A stretch of 64,000 nucleotides of DNA from Bradyrhizobium sp. U87765 SZCCT0048 (GTDB taxonomy: Bacteria > Pseudomonadota > Alphaproteobacteria > Rhizobiales > Xanthobacteraceae), in the NCBI RefSeq assembly GCF_018131225.1, contig NZ_JAFCMM010000001.1, positions 1,364,001 to 1,428,000 of the forward strand, read 5' to 3'. The notes under the pieces are model-generated. The model was not told the origin of the DNA and did not search any database. It saw only the letters and a list, made by a program, of their open reading frames with translations. The stretch's first letter is position 1. Each line of letters opens with the position of its first letter. Of this stretch, positions 44,836 through 53,775 are shown in pieces. The position numbers were made by a program, and so were the translations under genes.

Positions 44836-45496
44836 CGACCGGAGGCGTCAGCATGTAGCCCAGCCCGCGGACGGTCTGGATGATATCGACGTCGAGCTTT
44901 TTGCGGATGCGACCGACGAACACCTCGATGGTATTGGAATCGCGGTCGAAGTCCTGGTCGTAGAGATGCTCGACGAGCTCGGTGCGCGACACCACACGGC
45001 CGGCATGATGCATCAGGTAAGCCAGCAGGCGATATTCGTGCGATGTCATCTTGATGGGATTGCCATCGACGCTGACGCGGCCGGTGCGGGTGTCGAGACG
45101 GACAGGACCACAGGTCAGTTCGCTCTGCGCATGGCCGGTCGAGCGCCGCAGCAGCGCGCGGATGCGTGCCAGCACCTCTTCGAGATGGAAGGGTTTGGGG
45201 ACGTAATCATCGGCGCCGGCATCGAAGCCCTGCACCTTGTCGCTCCAGCGGTCGCGGGCGGTCAGGATCAGCACCGGCATGCTGCGGCCGTTGCGGCGCC
45301 AGGCCTCCAGCACCGAGATGCCGTCCATCTTGGGCAGACCGATGTCGAGCACGACGGCGTCGTAAGGCTCGGTATCGCCGAGGAAGTGCCCTTCCTCGCC
45401 ATCGAAGGCGCGGTCGACCACATAGCCTGCATCAGTCAGCGCGGTGGTGAGCTGGCGATTGAGATCAGGATCATCCTCAACGACTAGAAGGCGCAA
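44825..45496 (-). CDS. PhoP-like OmpR-family response regulator
   Basis: 223 residues. The receiver has acceptor D51 (AVVLDIGLPK) and DYVPKPFH. The DNA-binding winged helix includes SNTIEVFVGRIRKKL and TVRGLGYML. The start is taken as TTG at 45496, because GGAG lies 6 bases upstream and the receiver begins there; a longer open frame continues upstream without homology. It is cotranscribed with the PhoQ-like kinase and divergent from a secreted protease gene. Confidence 0.92.
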   Translation of the reverse strand: MRLLVVEDDPDLNRQLTTALTDAGYVVDRAFDGEEGHFLGDTEPYDAVVLDIGLPKMDGISVLEAWRRNGRSMPVLILTARDRWSDKVQGFDAGADDYVPKPFHLEEVLARIRALLRRSTGHAQSELTCGPVRLDTRTGRVSVDGNPIKMTSHEYRLLAYLMHHAGRVVSRTELVEHLYDQDFDRDSNTIEVFVGRIRKKLDVDIIQTVRGLGYMLTPPVDAR

Positions 45497-45744
45497 GATC
45501 GTCTCCGCAACGTTCAACCGGCGAGATTGCCGTTGTTCAACAAGACCCCTTTCGGGGTGAATGCCCGATGAACAGCGAATTGCACGCAACCTTACAATTT
45601 TGTCACGCGGCCGTCTTCGTTGCAGCGCCGCCCCGTCGCTGATCGCCACGGCCTGACCCGGCCCGACGCCGCGGTCGAATCCCCTCGCCCGACTATGTCA
45701 CGGGCGCTCGGGCAGCGCCAACGACGCAGGGCAACGACGTTGAC
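45497..45744. promoter_or_regulatory. Divergent region between PhoP-like regulator and protease
   Basis: 248 bases. On the regulator side it has a 5-bp stem ACCCC/GGGGT (45545-45558) that on the minus strand closes a GAAA tetraloop, in the presumed leader of the regulator mRNA. A patch CCTTACAATTTTGTCACG (about 45590-45607) is the only AT-rich part and is the likely promoter zone. No defined box can be assigned. Confidence 0.35.
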
Positions 45745-46539
45745 ATGCCACCGGCAACGATGCTCTGTCGCGCGATGCTTCGCCACCTGCCGCTGCTGTT
45801 CGCCACCGCCTCCGCCGCCGTCTCGCCAGCCGCCGCAATGGTCGGCGGCGCGCCTGCCGATGCGGCCGCGACCGCGGTGGTCACGATCGTCGGTTCCCGC
45901 GGTAATTTCTGCACCGGCGCGCTGATCGCGCCCGACCTCGTGCTGTCGGCGGCGCACTGCACCTTGCCGGGAGCGACCTACAAGATCGTCGACTACGACG
46001 CCGGCCGGCAGCCGCGGCTGCGCGACGTCCGCCGTGTCGCGGCGCATCCGGACTTCAATGTTCAGGGCATCATGGCCCACCGCGCCAGCGCCGATGTCGC
46101 GCTGCTGCAGCTGGCCGCGCCGATGACCGGGCGGTCCATGGCGCCGCTGGGAGCGCCCCGCGCGCTCGCGGCCGGCAACAGCTTCACGGTGTCGGGTATC
46201 GGGGTCACGGTCCAGGGCGACGGCCGCAGCGGCGGCGTGGTGCGCAGCGCCAGCCTGGTCGCCACCGGCCAGCCCGGGACATTGCAGATCCGCCTTGTCG
46301 ATCCCGCGACCAACAACGCCCGCCCTGGCCTCGGCGCCTGTACCGGAGATTCGGGCGCTCCGGTGTTCGAGGCGCAGGCCGGCCGGGCCACGATCGTCGG
46401 CGTGGTCAGCTGGTCCACAGGCGCGGGCAACACCGCAGGCTGTGGCGGCCTGACCGGCGTGACCCCGCTGACGCTCTACCGCGACTGGATCGCCCAGACC
46501 GCAGGCGGCTGGCGCGTGAGCCTGCCGCCGGCGCCCTGA
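45745..46539 (+). CDS. Secreted trypsin-like serine protease (S1 family)
   Basis: A 264-residue chymotrypsin-fold protease with a signal peptide (residues about 1-31, ending VSPAAA). Mature sequence starts near MVGGAPADAA. The triad is visible: H71 (LSAAHC), D117 (RASADVALLQL) and S203 (CTGDSGAP). Cysteines in SAAHC and FCTG can pair as in trypsins. The start may instead be the ATG at 45760 or 45775. No strong ribosome site is seen. It is divergent from the PhoP-like regulator, and PhoP-type control is possible. Confidence 0.87.
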   Translation: MPPATMLCRAMLRHLPLLFATASAAVSPAAAMVGGAPADAAATAVVTIVGSRGNFCTGALIAPDLVLSAAHCTLPGATYKIVDYDAGRQPRLRDVRRVAAHPDFNVQGIMAHRASADVALLQLAAPMTGRSMAPLGAPRALAAGNSFTVSGIGVTVQGDGRSGGVVRSASLVATGQPGTLQIRLVDPATNNARPGLGACTGDSGAPVFEAQAGRATIVGVVSWSTGAGNTAGCGGLTGVTPLTLYRDWIAQTAGGWRVSLPPAP

Positions 46540-46552
46540 GGCTAGCCGCGCA

Positions 46553-46762
46553 TCAGGTCGCCGGCTTCTGCGACGGCATGCTCGCCGCCTTGGCGCGGAA
46601 CGCCTTCGCCAGCGTCTCCAGGATCTCGCGGTTGGCCACGAACATATAGGGCCCCTGCTCGGTCTCGAAGGCGATGCCGACCACGGTCGGGTCCATGGTG
46701 TTGTCCACCAGCTGATAGCCCTTCAACGGCAGGGCCAGCCTGTCCTTCGGATTGTCCTGCAC
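46553..46762 (-). CDS. Small conserved-looking hypothetical protein, 69 aa
   Basis: A short soluble protein I do not recognise. It has a well-formed sequence: VQDNPKDRLALPLKGYQLVD, then GIAFETEQGPYMFVANREIL and a helical end. GGGAG lies 6 bases before the GTG at 46762, giving real-gene support. It ends 13 bases from the convergent protease stop. The start is 119 bases downstream of the MFS transporter stop, so it could share that transcript. Confidence 0.65.
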   Translation of the reverse strand: MQDNPKDRLALPLKGYQLVDNTMDPTVVGIAFETEQGPYMFVANREILETLAKAFRAKAASMPSQKPAT

Positions 46763-46881
46763 GTGTCGCTCCCGCTTGTCTGGTGGATGATGGCGGGGGA
46801 TTAGACAAGAATGACGGCCGCGCCAAGCCCCTTCGAAGGGGCAAGGCGCCGCCGCACCGGGGGCGAACACCCGGCGCAGGC

Positions 46882-48435
46882 TTATTCGGCCATGTCCACA
46901 GACGGCTTCGGCGCATCGCCGAGCGGGCGCTCGACCATCAGGGCGATGGCCAGCGCACCGGTGCCGAGCATCACTGCCGCGGCAATGAAGACGTAGCGGA
47001 ACGCGGCGATCATGTCGGCGCTCGAAGTCGCGCCGAGGTCGGGATGCTCCAGCATCCCCGAGGAGGACGCGCCGAGGGCAGCCAGCAGGATTGCCGTGAA
47101 CAGCGCCACGGTCACCGCAGCCATCAGCGACCGGAAGAAGTTCATCGCGCCGGTCACCGTTCCCACCAGATGACGGGCGACCGCGGCCTGCACCGACACC
47201 ACCGCCACCGGGAAAGTGGTGCCGAGGCCAAGCGCCAGCAGCGCCAGCAGCGTCAGCAGGCCCCACAGCGGCAGCGGCGTGACGATGGCGAGCACGACGG
47301 CCATCACCGCGCCGACCGAGAGGCCCAGCAGCGAGATCCACTTGTAGTGCTTCATGTGCATCATCACCCGGCCGGCGACCGTGGCGCCAGGCACCGACAG
47401 GGCGACGATCGGAATCAACGCAAGGCCCGCCTCGCTCGCGGTCAGGTGATAGACCGACTCGTAGTACATCGGCATGTGCACGGTGAGCCCGACCAGGACG
47501 CCGATGGCACACGCCGCGGCGGTGATCGCATAGGGCACGATCGGTCCGGTCAGCAGCGGCAGCGGCAGGAACGGCTCGTCGGCACGACGCGCATGCCAGA
47601 CGAACACGCCGGCCAAGCTGAGCACCGCCCCCATCAGCGCCACCAGTGTCGGTGACAGCCATGCGTACTTGTTGCCGCCCCAGGTCAGCACCAGAAGGAA
47701 GGTGATCGCGGCGGCCATGAGCAGCACACCGCCGACGAGATCGAGCTTGCGCGGTCGGTGATGGATGGGCAGTTTCTTCATCTTCGGCAGCAGGATGCCG
47801 GCCGCGAGCAGCACGAGCGGCACGTTGATCCAGAAGATCACCGACCAGTGCAGGTGCTCGGCGATGACGCCGCCGAGCACTGGACCACCGATGCCGGCGG
47901 ACACCCACACCATGCTGAAGAACGCCTGATACTGCGCGCGCTGGCGCGGGGTGATGATGTCGGCGAGCACGGTCTGCACCAGCGGCAGGATGCCGCCGCC
48001 GCCAAGGCCCTGCAGGAAGCGGGCGAGGATCAGAACGAGCAGGTTCGGCGCGACGGCGCAGAGCACCGAGCCGAGCAGGAACAGGCCGAGCGCCGTCGTC
48101 ATCATGGCGCGACGTCCGTAGATGTCGCTGAGCGAGCCGAACACCGGCGCAACGGAGGTCGACGACAAAAGATACGCCGTGATCACCCAGGACAGGTTGG
48201 TGACGTCGAGAAACTGGCGTCCGATGGTCGGCAGCGCCGTGGCAACGATGGTCTGGTCCAGCGCAGTGAGAAACATCGCCACCATCAGGCTGATGACGAT
48301 GGTGCGAACCTCGGAATGGGAGAGCGCATGCAGCGAGGGGGCGACGCCGGCGGGCGCGGCTGGCGCCTCGGCTGCTGCGAGCGCAATGCCTTCATCATCC
48401 GCGGAGGCGGCGTGGTTCCGGGCGAGACTGTTCAT
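46882..48435 (-). CDS. DHA2-family multidrug MFS exporter (EmrB/QacA type)
   Basis: A proton-driven drug efflux protein of 517 residues with 14 predicted TM helices. The MFS motif A is GSLSDIYGRR after TM2, motif C is GPVLGGVIAE in TM5, and the DHA2 signature LDQTIVATALPTIG is near TM1. The ATG at 48435 has GGAG 4 bases upstream; the preceding frame is not convincing. No EmrA-type membrane fusion gene is adjacent. A YcgN-like gene lies 139 bases upstream on the same strand. Confidence 0.93.
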   Translation of the reverse strand: MNSLARNHAASADDEGIALAAAEAPAAPAGVAPSLHALSHSEVRTIVISLMVAMFLTALDQTIVATALPTIGRQFLDVTNLSWVITAYLLSSTSVAPVFGSLSDIYGRRAMMTTALGLFLLGSVLCAVAPNLLVLILARFLQGLGGGGILPLVQTVLADIITPRQRAQYQAFFSMVWVSAGIGGPVLGGVIAEHLHWSVIFWINVPLVLLAAGILLPKMKKLPIHHRPRKLDLVGGVLLMAAAITFLLVLTWGGNKYAWLSPTLVALMGAVLSLAGVFVWHARRADEPFLPLPLLTGPIVPYAITAAACAIGVLVGLTVHMPMYYESVYHLTASEAGLALIPIVALSVPGATVAGRVMMHMKHYKWISLLGLSVGAVMAVVLAIVTPLPLWGLLTLLALLALGLGTTFPVAVVSVQAAVARHLVGTVTGAMNFFRSLMAAVTVALFTAILLAALGASSSGMLEHPDLGATSSADMIAAFRYVFIAAAVMLGTGALAIALMVERPLGDAPKPSVDMAE

Positions 48436-48574
48436 GGAACTCCGCGGCGTTTGCGCCGCAAATCGCAAGGGGAATAGCGCAATCTTCTAGCAAAGCCGCG
48501 CACGGACAATAAGACGCGTTGCAGCATGGCCCTATCCGCCAGCCGCATCGCGGGACACCCGATGGTGACCCCGG

Positions 48575-49105
48575 TTATTTCGGTCGCGACAGCCTGCGAG
48601 GCCGTTTCGAGCCACGGGCGTCCCGCGGCAGCAGGGCCGGCCAGCGAACGATGTGGCCCTCGAGATCGGCGTCGTCGACCTCGTCCTCGCTGACGGGCAC
48701 GCGCCCCTGCACCGAGACGCCAGCCTCGTGCACGGTGTTCGGATCACCGGAGACCAGCGGATGCCACCAGTACAGATCGCGCCCCTCGGCCACGAGGCGA
48801 TAGGCGCAGCTTGGCGGCAGCCAGTTCAGGGTGCGGACGTTTTCCGGGCTCAGGCGGACGCAGTCCGGGACCTTGGCCGACCGATTCGCGTAATCCTTGC
48901 AGGCACAGGTCGCCGCATCCAGCAGGGTGCAGCCGACATGGGTGAAGTAGATCTTGCCGGTGTCCTCGTCTTCCAGCTTCTCGAGGCAGCAGCGCGCGCA
49001 GCCGTCGCACAGCGATTCCCATTCGGCGTCGGACATTTCTTCCAACGTCTTGGTTTTCCAGAAGAAATTTTCCTGGCCCGAAATCGGGCCGGCGTCGTCC
49101 GCCAT
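48575..49105 (-). CDS. YcgN/YkgJ family cysteine-cluster protein
   Basis: A 176-residue soluble protein of the UPF0260 (YcgN) family. The cysteine pattern [11 protein letters not shown] near residue 33 and the later [14 protein letters not shown] (several Cys) are typical and suggest an Fe-S or zinc site. Function is unknown in the family. It is divergent from the penicillin-binding protein gene across 281 bases. Confidence 0.88.
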   Translation of the reverse strand: MADDAGPISGQENFFWKTKTLEEMSDAEWESLCDGCARCCLEKLEDEDTGKIYFTHVGCTLLDAATCACKDYANRSAKVPDCVRLSPENVRTLNWLPPSCAYRLVAEGRDLYWWHPLVSGDPNTVHEAGVSVQGRVPVSEDEVDDADLEGHIVRWPALLPRDARGSKRPRRLSRPK

Positions 49106-49386
49106 GGTCGCTGAAGATCCCTGCTGCTGGGCCGTCCGCCTGTTCTAGGCAGCCACGCCGCGAAGGGGAAGCGGCAACCGCCATGTGATGCCGAAAACCG
49201 GGGACGGCGTGAACCCTGTTTGCAAAATTGTCAGGTCGACCATTGGTTTATGACCGGCCCTCGGCTAGAAGGTGACGGCTTCCCGGCGGCGGGTGGTGCC
49301 GCCTTAGGGTTGCCTCATCGCATCCGCATCGTCTCACTGGCGCGCCGTCGGCCCCGTGAGCGGCGCGAAGCTGATCGAAGGTTCCG
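49106..49386. other. Divergent intergenic region before the PBP1A-like gene
   Basis: 281 bases between the YcgN-like and PBP genes. An AT-rich patch around 49220-49254 (TTGCAAAATTGTCA, TTTATGAC) is the probable promoter zone for the PBP gene, but spacing does not fit a standard sigma-70 pair. I see no gene or repeat here. Confidence 0.3.
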
Positions 49387-51675
49387 GTGCGCGATCGTCA
49401 ACGGAAGAACTGGAAGACCTGGATCCGGCATTTCCTGCTGGACCTCGACGCGCGCATCGATTCCACCCTGTTCTCGTCCGGCGCCGGCATCCGCGAGCTG
49501 TTCGAGCGGTTCTCCACCTTCATGGACCGCTTCTATGTCGGCCGCTGGAAGCGCTGGGTCATCGTCGAACCGCTGTCGGAGATGGCCACCATCGGCCTCG
49601 GCGGCCTGATCCTGATGCTGGCCCTCGCCGTGCCGGCGTTCCGCGAGACCGCCGACGAGGACTGGCTGAAGAAGTCCGATCTCGCGGTCACCTTCCTCGA
49701 CCGCTATGGCAACGTCATCGGCAGCCGCGGCATCAAGCACAACGACTCGATTCCGCTGGAAGAGTTTCCCGACCACCTGATCAAGGCGACGCTCGCGACC
49801 GAGGACCGTCGCTTCTACGACCATTTCGGCATCGATATCGCCGGCACCGCCCGTGCACTCGTCACCAACGCCCAGGCCGGCGGCGTGCGCCAGGGCGGTT
49901 CGTCGATCACCCAGCAGCTCGCCAAGAACCTGTTCCTGTCGAACGAGCGCACCATCGAACGCAAGGTCAACGAGGCGTTCCTCGCGATCTGGCTCGAGAC
50001 GCGCCTGACCAAGAACGAGATCCTCAAGCTCTATCTCGACCGCGCCTACATGGGCGGCGGCACCTTCGGCGTCGACGGCGCCGCACACTTCTATTTCAAC
50101 AAGTCGGCCCGCGACGTGAACCTCGCGGAAGCAGCGATGCTCGCCGGCCTGTTCAAGGCGCCGACCAAGTACGCGCCGCACATCAACCTGCCGGCCGCCC
50201 GCGCCCGCGCCAACGTCGTGCTCGACAACCTCGTCGAGGCCGGTTTCATGAGCGAGGGTCAGGTGTTCGGCGCCCGGCGCAATCCCGCCACCGCGGTCGA
50301 CCGCCGCGACGAGAACTCGCCGAACTACTACCTCGACTGGGCGTTCGACGAGATGCGCAAGCTCGTCGCGACGTTCCCGAAGTCCTACACCGAGCGCGTG
50401 TTCGTGGTTCGCACCGCGATCGACATGAACGTGCAGCGCGCGGCGGAGAACGCCATCGAGAACCAGTTGCGCCAGTTCGGCCGCGACTATCATGCGACCC
50501 AGGCCGCGACCGTGGTCGGCGACCTCGACGGCGGCGTGCGCGCCATGGTCGGCGGCCGCGACTACGGCGCCAGCCAGTTCAACCGCGCCGTCGATGCGAT
50601 GCGCCAGCCCGGCTCCTCGTTCAAGCCCTATGTCTACACCACGGCGCTGCTGAACGGCTTCAAGCCGACCTCGATCGTGGTCGACGGCCCGGTGTGCATC
50701 GGCAACTGGTGCCCGCAAAACTACGGCCGATCCTACTCCGGCGCAGTGACGCTGACCCAGGCAATCACCCGCTCGATCAACGTCGTGCCGGTGAAACTGT
50801 CGATCGCACTCGGCGGCAAGGACGGCCCCAAGGCCGGCCGCGCCAAGATCATCGAGACCGCCCGCAAGTTCGGCATCAAGGCGCCGCTGCCTGATACGCC
50901 GTCGCTGCCGATCGGCTCCGACGAAGTCAGCGTGGTCGAGCACGCGGTGGCGTACGCGACGTTCCCCAACAAGGGCAAGGCCGTGGCGCCCCATGCCGTG
51001 CTCGAGGTGCGCACTGGCGCCGGCGATCTGGTGTGGCGCTGGGACCGCGACGGCAAGAAGCCGAACCAGGCGATTCCGGCGTCCGTCGCCGCCGACATGG
51101 CCGGCATGATGAGCCACGTCGTCGAGGAAGGCACCGCGCGGCGCGCCCAGCTCGACGGCATCCCCGCCGCCGGCAAGACCGGCACCACCAACAATTTCCG
51201 CGACGCCTGGTTCGTCGGCTACACCGGCAACTTCACCTGCGCAGTGTGGTACGGCAACGACGACTACTCGCCGACCAACCGCATGACCGGCGGCTCGCTG
51301 CCGGCGCAGACCTGGCACGACATCATGGTGGTCGCTCACCAGGGCATCGAGATCCGCGACCTCGCCGGCGTCGGCGCGGGCAAGAAGCTGCCGGCTGACG
51401 CGATCAGCGCTTCTGCCAAGGCGCCCGAGGTCATGCCGGGACCACCGCCGGTCCTCACCCGTCGCGGCGCCGACATTCTGGTGCGGGTCGAAAAGATGAT
51501 GGACGACGCGGCCAAGACCGCGGCGCGAACCTCGCAGAACGACCAGGCGAAGCCGGCCGCGCCGGCCAGGCCGTCGACCTCGAGCGCGCTGCCGTTCCCG
51601 GACAGCTTCGCCTCGGCGGCGCCCGCCTCGCAGCTCGACGGTGCCGGCGCTCCGCCCGCGATGCGTCGGAACTGA
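49387..51675 (+). CDS. Class A penicillin-binding protein (PBP1A family)
   Basis: A bifunctional peptidoglycan synthase of 762 residues. A short cytoplasmic part precedes a TM helix near 65-90. The GT51 glycosyltransferase spans about 110-290 (ATEDRRFYDHFG with the catalytic Glu; GGSSITQQLAKNLFL). The transpeptidase spans about 370-690 with S410-x-x-K413 (GSSFKP), SIN (ITRSINVV) and K597-T-G (AGKTGTTNN). A low-complexity Pro/Ala tail closes it. The start is a GTG with AAGG 5 bases upstream. Two DUF1214/1254 genes follow in the same direction. Confidence 0.94.
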   Translation: MRDRQRKNWKTWIRHFLLDLDARIDSTLFSSGAGIRELFERFSTFMDRFYVGRWKRWVIVEPLSEMATIGLGGLILMLALAVPAFRETADEDWLKKSDLAVTFLDRYGNVIGSRGIKHNDSIPLEEFPDHLIKATLATEDRRFYDHFGIDIAGTARALVTNAQAGGVRQGGSSITQQLAKNLFLSNERTIERKVNEAFLAIWLETRLTKNEILKLYLDRAYMGGGTFGVDGAAHFYFNKSARDVNLAEAAMLAGLFKAPTKYAPHINLPAARARANVVLDNLVEAGFMSEGQVFGARRNPATAVDRRDENSPNYYLDWAFDEMRKLVATFPKSYTERVFVVRTAIDMNVQRAAENAIENQLRQFGRDYHATQAATVVGDLDGGVRAMVGGRDYGASQFNRAVDAMRQPGSSFKPYVYTTALLNGFKPTSIVVDGPVCIGNWCPQNYGRSYSGAVTLTQAITRSINVVPVKLSIALGGKDGPKAGRAKIIETARKFGIKAPLPDTPSLPIGSDEVSVVEHAVAYATFPNKGKAVAPHAVLEVRTGAGDLVWRWDRDGKKPNQAIPASVAADMAGMMSHVVEEGTARRAQLDGIPAAGKTGTTNNFRDAWFVGYTGNFTCAVWYGNDDYSPTNRMTGGSLPAQTWHDIMVVAHQGIEIRDLAGVGAGKKLPADAISASAKAPEVMPGPPPVLTRRGADILVRVEKMMDDAAKTAARTSQNDQAKPAAPARPSTSSALPFPDSFASAAPASQLDGAGAPPAMRRN

Positions 51676-51697
51676 CCGCCGATGATGACGGTGTGAC

Positions 51698-52276
51698 GTG
51701 CGGCTGATCCTGTCCTCCCTGCTGGCCCTGATCGTGGCCACCGCCGTCGGCCTCGGCGCGACCTGGATGACCGCGACTCGCGGCGTCAATCTCGGCACGC
51801 TGACCATCGGCGCCTGGACCGCGCGGCCGCGAACCGGCTCCAGCGACATCGATCCCTACGCCCGCGCCAGCATCGCGCGCAGCGGCGAGCTGCCGATCGG
51901 CACCGGCGACGGCATTGCCTTCGTCGCCCGGGCCGACGACAGCAAGCGGCTGCTCGACGGCCGCTGCGACGTCGTCGTCAGCGGTGTGACCCCGGCGGCG
52001 CGATTCTGGACACTGACGCTGTACGACGCCAAGGGACAGCTCGTCGCCAACAGCATGAACCGCTATGGCTTCACCAGTCAGGAAATCGTGCGCGGCTCCG
52101 ACGGCGCCTTCGAGGTGCGCATCACCTCGCGTGCCCGCGCCGGCAACTGGCTGCCGACCGGCGGCATCGATCGCTACCAGTTGATGCTGCGGCTGTACGA
52201 TACGCCTGTCGGCGTCGCGACCCGCACCCAGCGCGATGCACCGATGCCCACGATCGCCACCGTGGGGTGCCCATGA
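51698..52276 (+). CDS. DUF1214 domain protein, membrane-anchored
   Basis: A 192-residue protein with one N-terminal hydrophobic helix (about 3-25), probably a signal anchor. The DUF1214 part includes FWTLTLYDAKGQLVANSMNRY. The family function is unknown. It starts at a GTG 22 bases after the PBP gene, and its stop overlaps the ATG of the next gene (ATGA). The pair DUF1214-DUF1254 often occurs together, which is the case here. Confidence 0.85.
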   Translation: MRLILSSLLALIVATAVGLGATWMTATRGVNLGTLTIGAWTARPRTGSSDIDPYARASIARSGELPIGTGDGIAFVARADDSKRLLDGRCDVVVSGVTPAARFWTLTLYDAKGQLVANSMNRYGFTSQEIVRGSDGAFEVRITSRARAGNWLPTGGIDRYQLMLRLYDTPVGVATRTQRDAPMPTIATVGCP

Positions 52277-52836
52277 TCCGGTTGCTGTTCACGCTGGTCG
52301 TCGGTCTGCTGCTGGGCGGCCTCGTCCATCTCGTCAGCGTGCTGGCGCTGCCGCGCATCGCCAGCCTCGACGCCTATTCGCGTCTCGCGCCGATCACCAC
52401 GGTCAACGGCGTGACCGCGTTGCCGGCCGCCGAGCCCGGCAATACCCTGATGCCCTACATGGATCCGGCCTTTGCCGTCGCGGTGTGCCGCTATGACCTG
52501 TCGAAGGGATCGATCAAGCTCGCCGTGCCGGTCAGCCAGGCCTACACTTCAGTGTCATTCTACACCCGCAGCGATGTCGCCTACTACGCCATCAACGACC
52601 GCTCCGCCGGCCGCAAGGTCATTGAACTCGACCTTATGACCGAAGCGCAGCATGCCGAGGTGCCTGAGGACGAGGAAGTCACCGCCGCCGATCGGCTGAT
52701 CATCGATTCTCCGAGCACCACAGGGCTGATCGTGCTGAAGGCGTTGGCGCCCGAGCCGGGCCTGATGGCGCAGGCCCAGGCCTCGCTCGCCGCCGCGAGC
52801 TGCAAGCTGCAGACGACGCCCGTCGCCACCCGCTGA
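52273..52836 (+). CDS. DUF1254 domain protein, membrane-anchored
   Basis: A 187-residue protein. A TM/signal helix (about residues 3-25) is followed by a single DUF1254-like domain (DPAFAVAVCRYDLSKGS, VSFYTRSDVAYYA). It starts at the ATG at 52273 that overlaps the previous stop, so the two are translationally coupled. Full-length DUF1254-DUF1214 proteins carry both domains in one chain; here they are split on two membrane-anchored chains. Function unknown. Confidence 0.85.
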   Translation: MIRLLFTLVVGLLLGGLVHLVSVLALPRIASLDAYSRLAPITTVNGVTALPAAEPGNTLMPYMDPAFAVAVCRYDLSKGSIKLAVPVSQAYTSVSFYTRSDVAYYAINDRSAGRKVIELDLMTEAQHAEVPEDEEVTAADRLIIDSPSTTGLIVLKALAPEPGLMAQAQASLAAASCKLQTTPVATR

Positions 52837-52850
52837 GACACCGGGCGGCC

Positions 52851-53681
52851 TCAGTGCCGGCCGCAGCGGCAGCGCTCGTAGTCCTCCGGATCGTGGCTGT
52901 TGATGATCGTCACCTCGGCGCGATGCGAGGCGTTGAGCTGGCGCAACCGCTCCTGGTTGGCGAGCCGCGCCGCCCGGTCGATGTCGGCCTTGCGCTGGAA
53001 GAAGCCGAGCATCAGCGGCGCCCGCACCGGCGGATCCTGAATCTGGCCATGGAAGAAGTAGCTGTCGCCCGCATGCAGCAGCCACCTGTCCTTGCCGCGC
53101 ACCGCGATGCCGCAATGGCCCGGCGTATGCCCGGGCAGCGGGATCATCAGAAGATCCGGCTCGCGATCGCCGAGCGCACGCACGCCCTTGAAGCCGAACC
53201 AGTCCTCGCCGCCGTCGCCGTAGAACATCCAGTCCGGCCCGTGACGCCACTGCGCGGCGATATAGCGTCCTGCAGGCGCGGCGACGCGCTGCGCCACCGC
53301 CATGTCGTACTCACGGCGATGGACATGAACCCTCGCTTTCGGGAAATCCGGCAGACCGCCGGCGTGGTCCCGGTCGAGATGGGTGAGCAGCACATGCCGC
53401 ACGTCGTCCGGCGCGTAGCCCAGTGCCCTGACCTGATGCAGCGCCGTTTCCGCCGGATCGAGCCGCGGCCGGGTTTGGCGCACCCATCGTGGCCCGAGCC
53501 GTGCGGCGTCGGCGATGTCGCCGAGCCCGATGCCGGTGTCGACGAGGGCAAGACCGTCGTCGGTCTCGATCAACAGGCAGTGGCACACCATGCGGGCGCG
53601 CTGGAAGATGCTGCCGGTGCCGTTCACCAGCCGGCGGCCGATCGGGCACATGGTCCCGGTGTTGAGATGATGGATGCGCAT
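52851..53681 (-). CDS. MBL-fold hydrolase, N-acyl homoserine lactonase-like
   Basis: A metallo-beta-lactamase fold enzyme of 276 residues. The metal motif is THLDRDHAGG, an HxDxDH variant of the usual HxHxDH, followed by further ligands in IPLPGHTPGH, HAGDSYFF and INSHDPEDYE. The order and spacing match the AttM/AiiA lactonase group, so a lactone or quorum-signal substrate is possible but unproven. The ATG at 53681 has GAGG 5 bases upstream; an ATG 10 codons earlier has none. It is divergent from a LysR regulator. Confidence 0.85.
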   Translation of the reverse strand: MRIHHLNTGTMCPIGRRLVNGTGSIFQRARMVCHCLLIETDDGLALVDTGIGLGDIADAARLGPRWVRQTRPRLDPAETALHQVRALGYAPDDVRHVLLTHLDRDHAGGLPDFPKARVHVHRREYDMAVAQRVAAPAGRYIAAQWRHGPDWMFYGDGGEDWFGFKGVRALGDREPDLLMIPLPGHTPGHCGIAVRGKDRWLLHAGDSYFFHGQIQDPPVRAPLMLGFFQRKADIDRAARLANQERLRQLNASHRAEVTIINSHDPEDYERCRCGRH

Positions 53682-53729
53682 GCCGACCTCGTTCATAAAC
53701 GTCACCGGCATGGCTTGCCATCGGCATAC

Positions 53730-53767
53730 CCATAGGTAAATTATTGTTATCTGATATCATCCATAGG
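53730..53767. promoter_or_regulatory. Repeat-bearing divergent promoter of lysR and lactonase gene
   Basis: Two copies of CCATAGG (53730-53736, 53761-53767), 31 bases apart, with an AT-rich core and the palindrome TGATATCA (53752-53759) between them. The second copy overlaps the lysR ribosome site. LysR proteins usually bind such divergent regions and repress their own gene. Confidence 0.45.
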
Positions 53768-53775
53768 AACTGATT

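Noticed and set aside
49228..49254. TTGTCA / TATGAC as a sigma-70 promoter for the PBP gene
   Set aside because: Spacer is only 15 bases and the -10 match is poor.
49315..51849. 844-codon open frame on the minus strand opposite the PBP gene
   Set aside because: The opposite strand encodes an intact PBP1A with all catalytic motifs; the antisense product is low-complexity.
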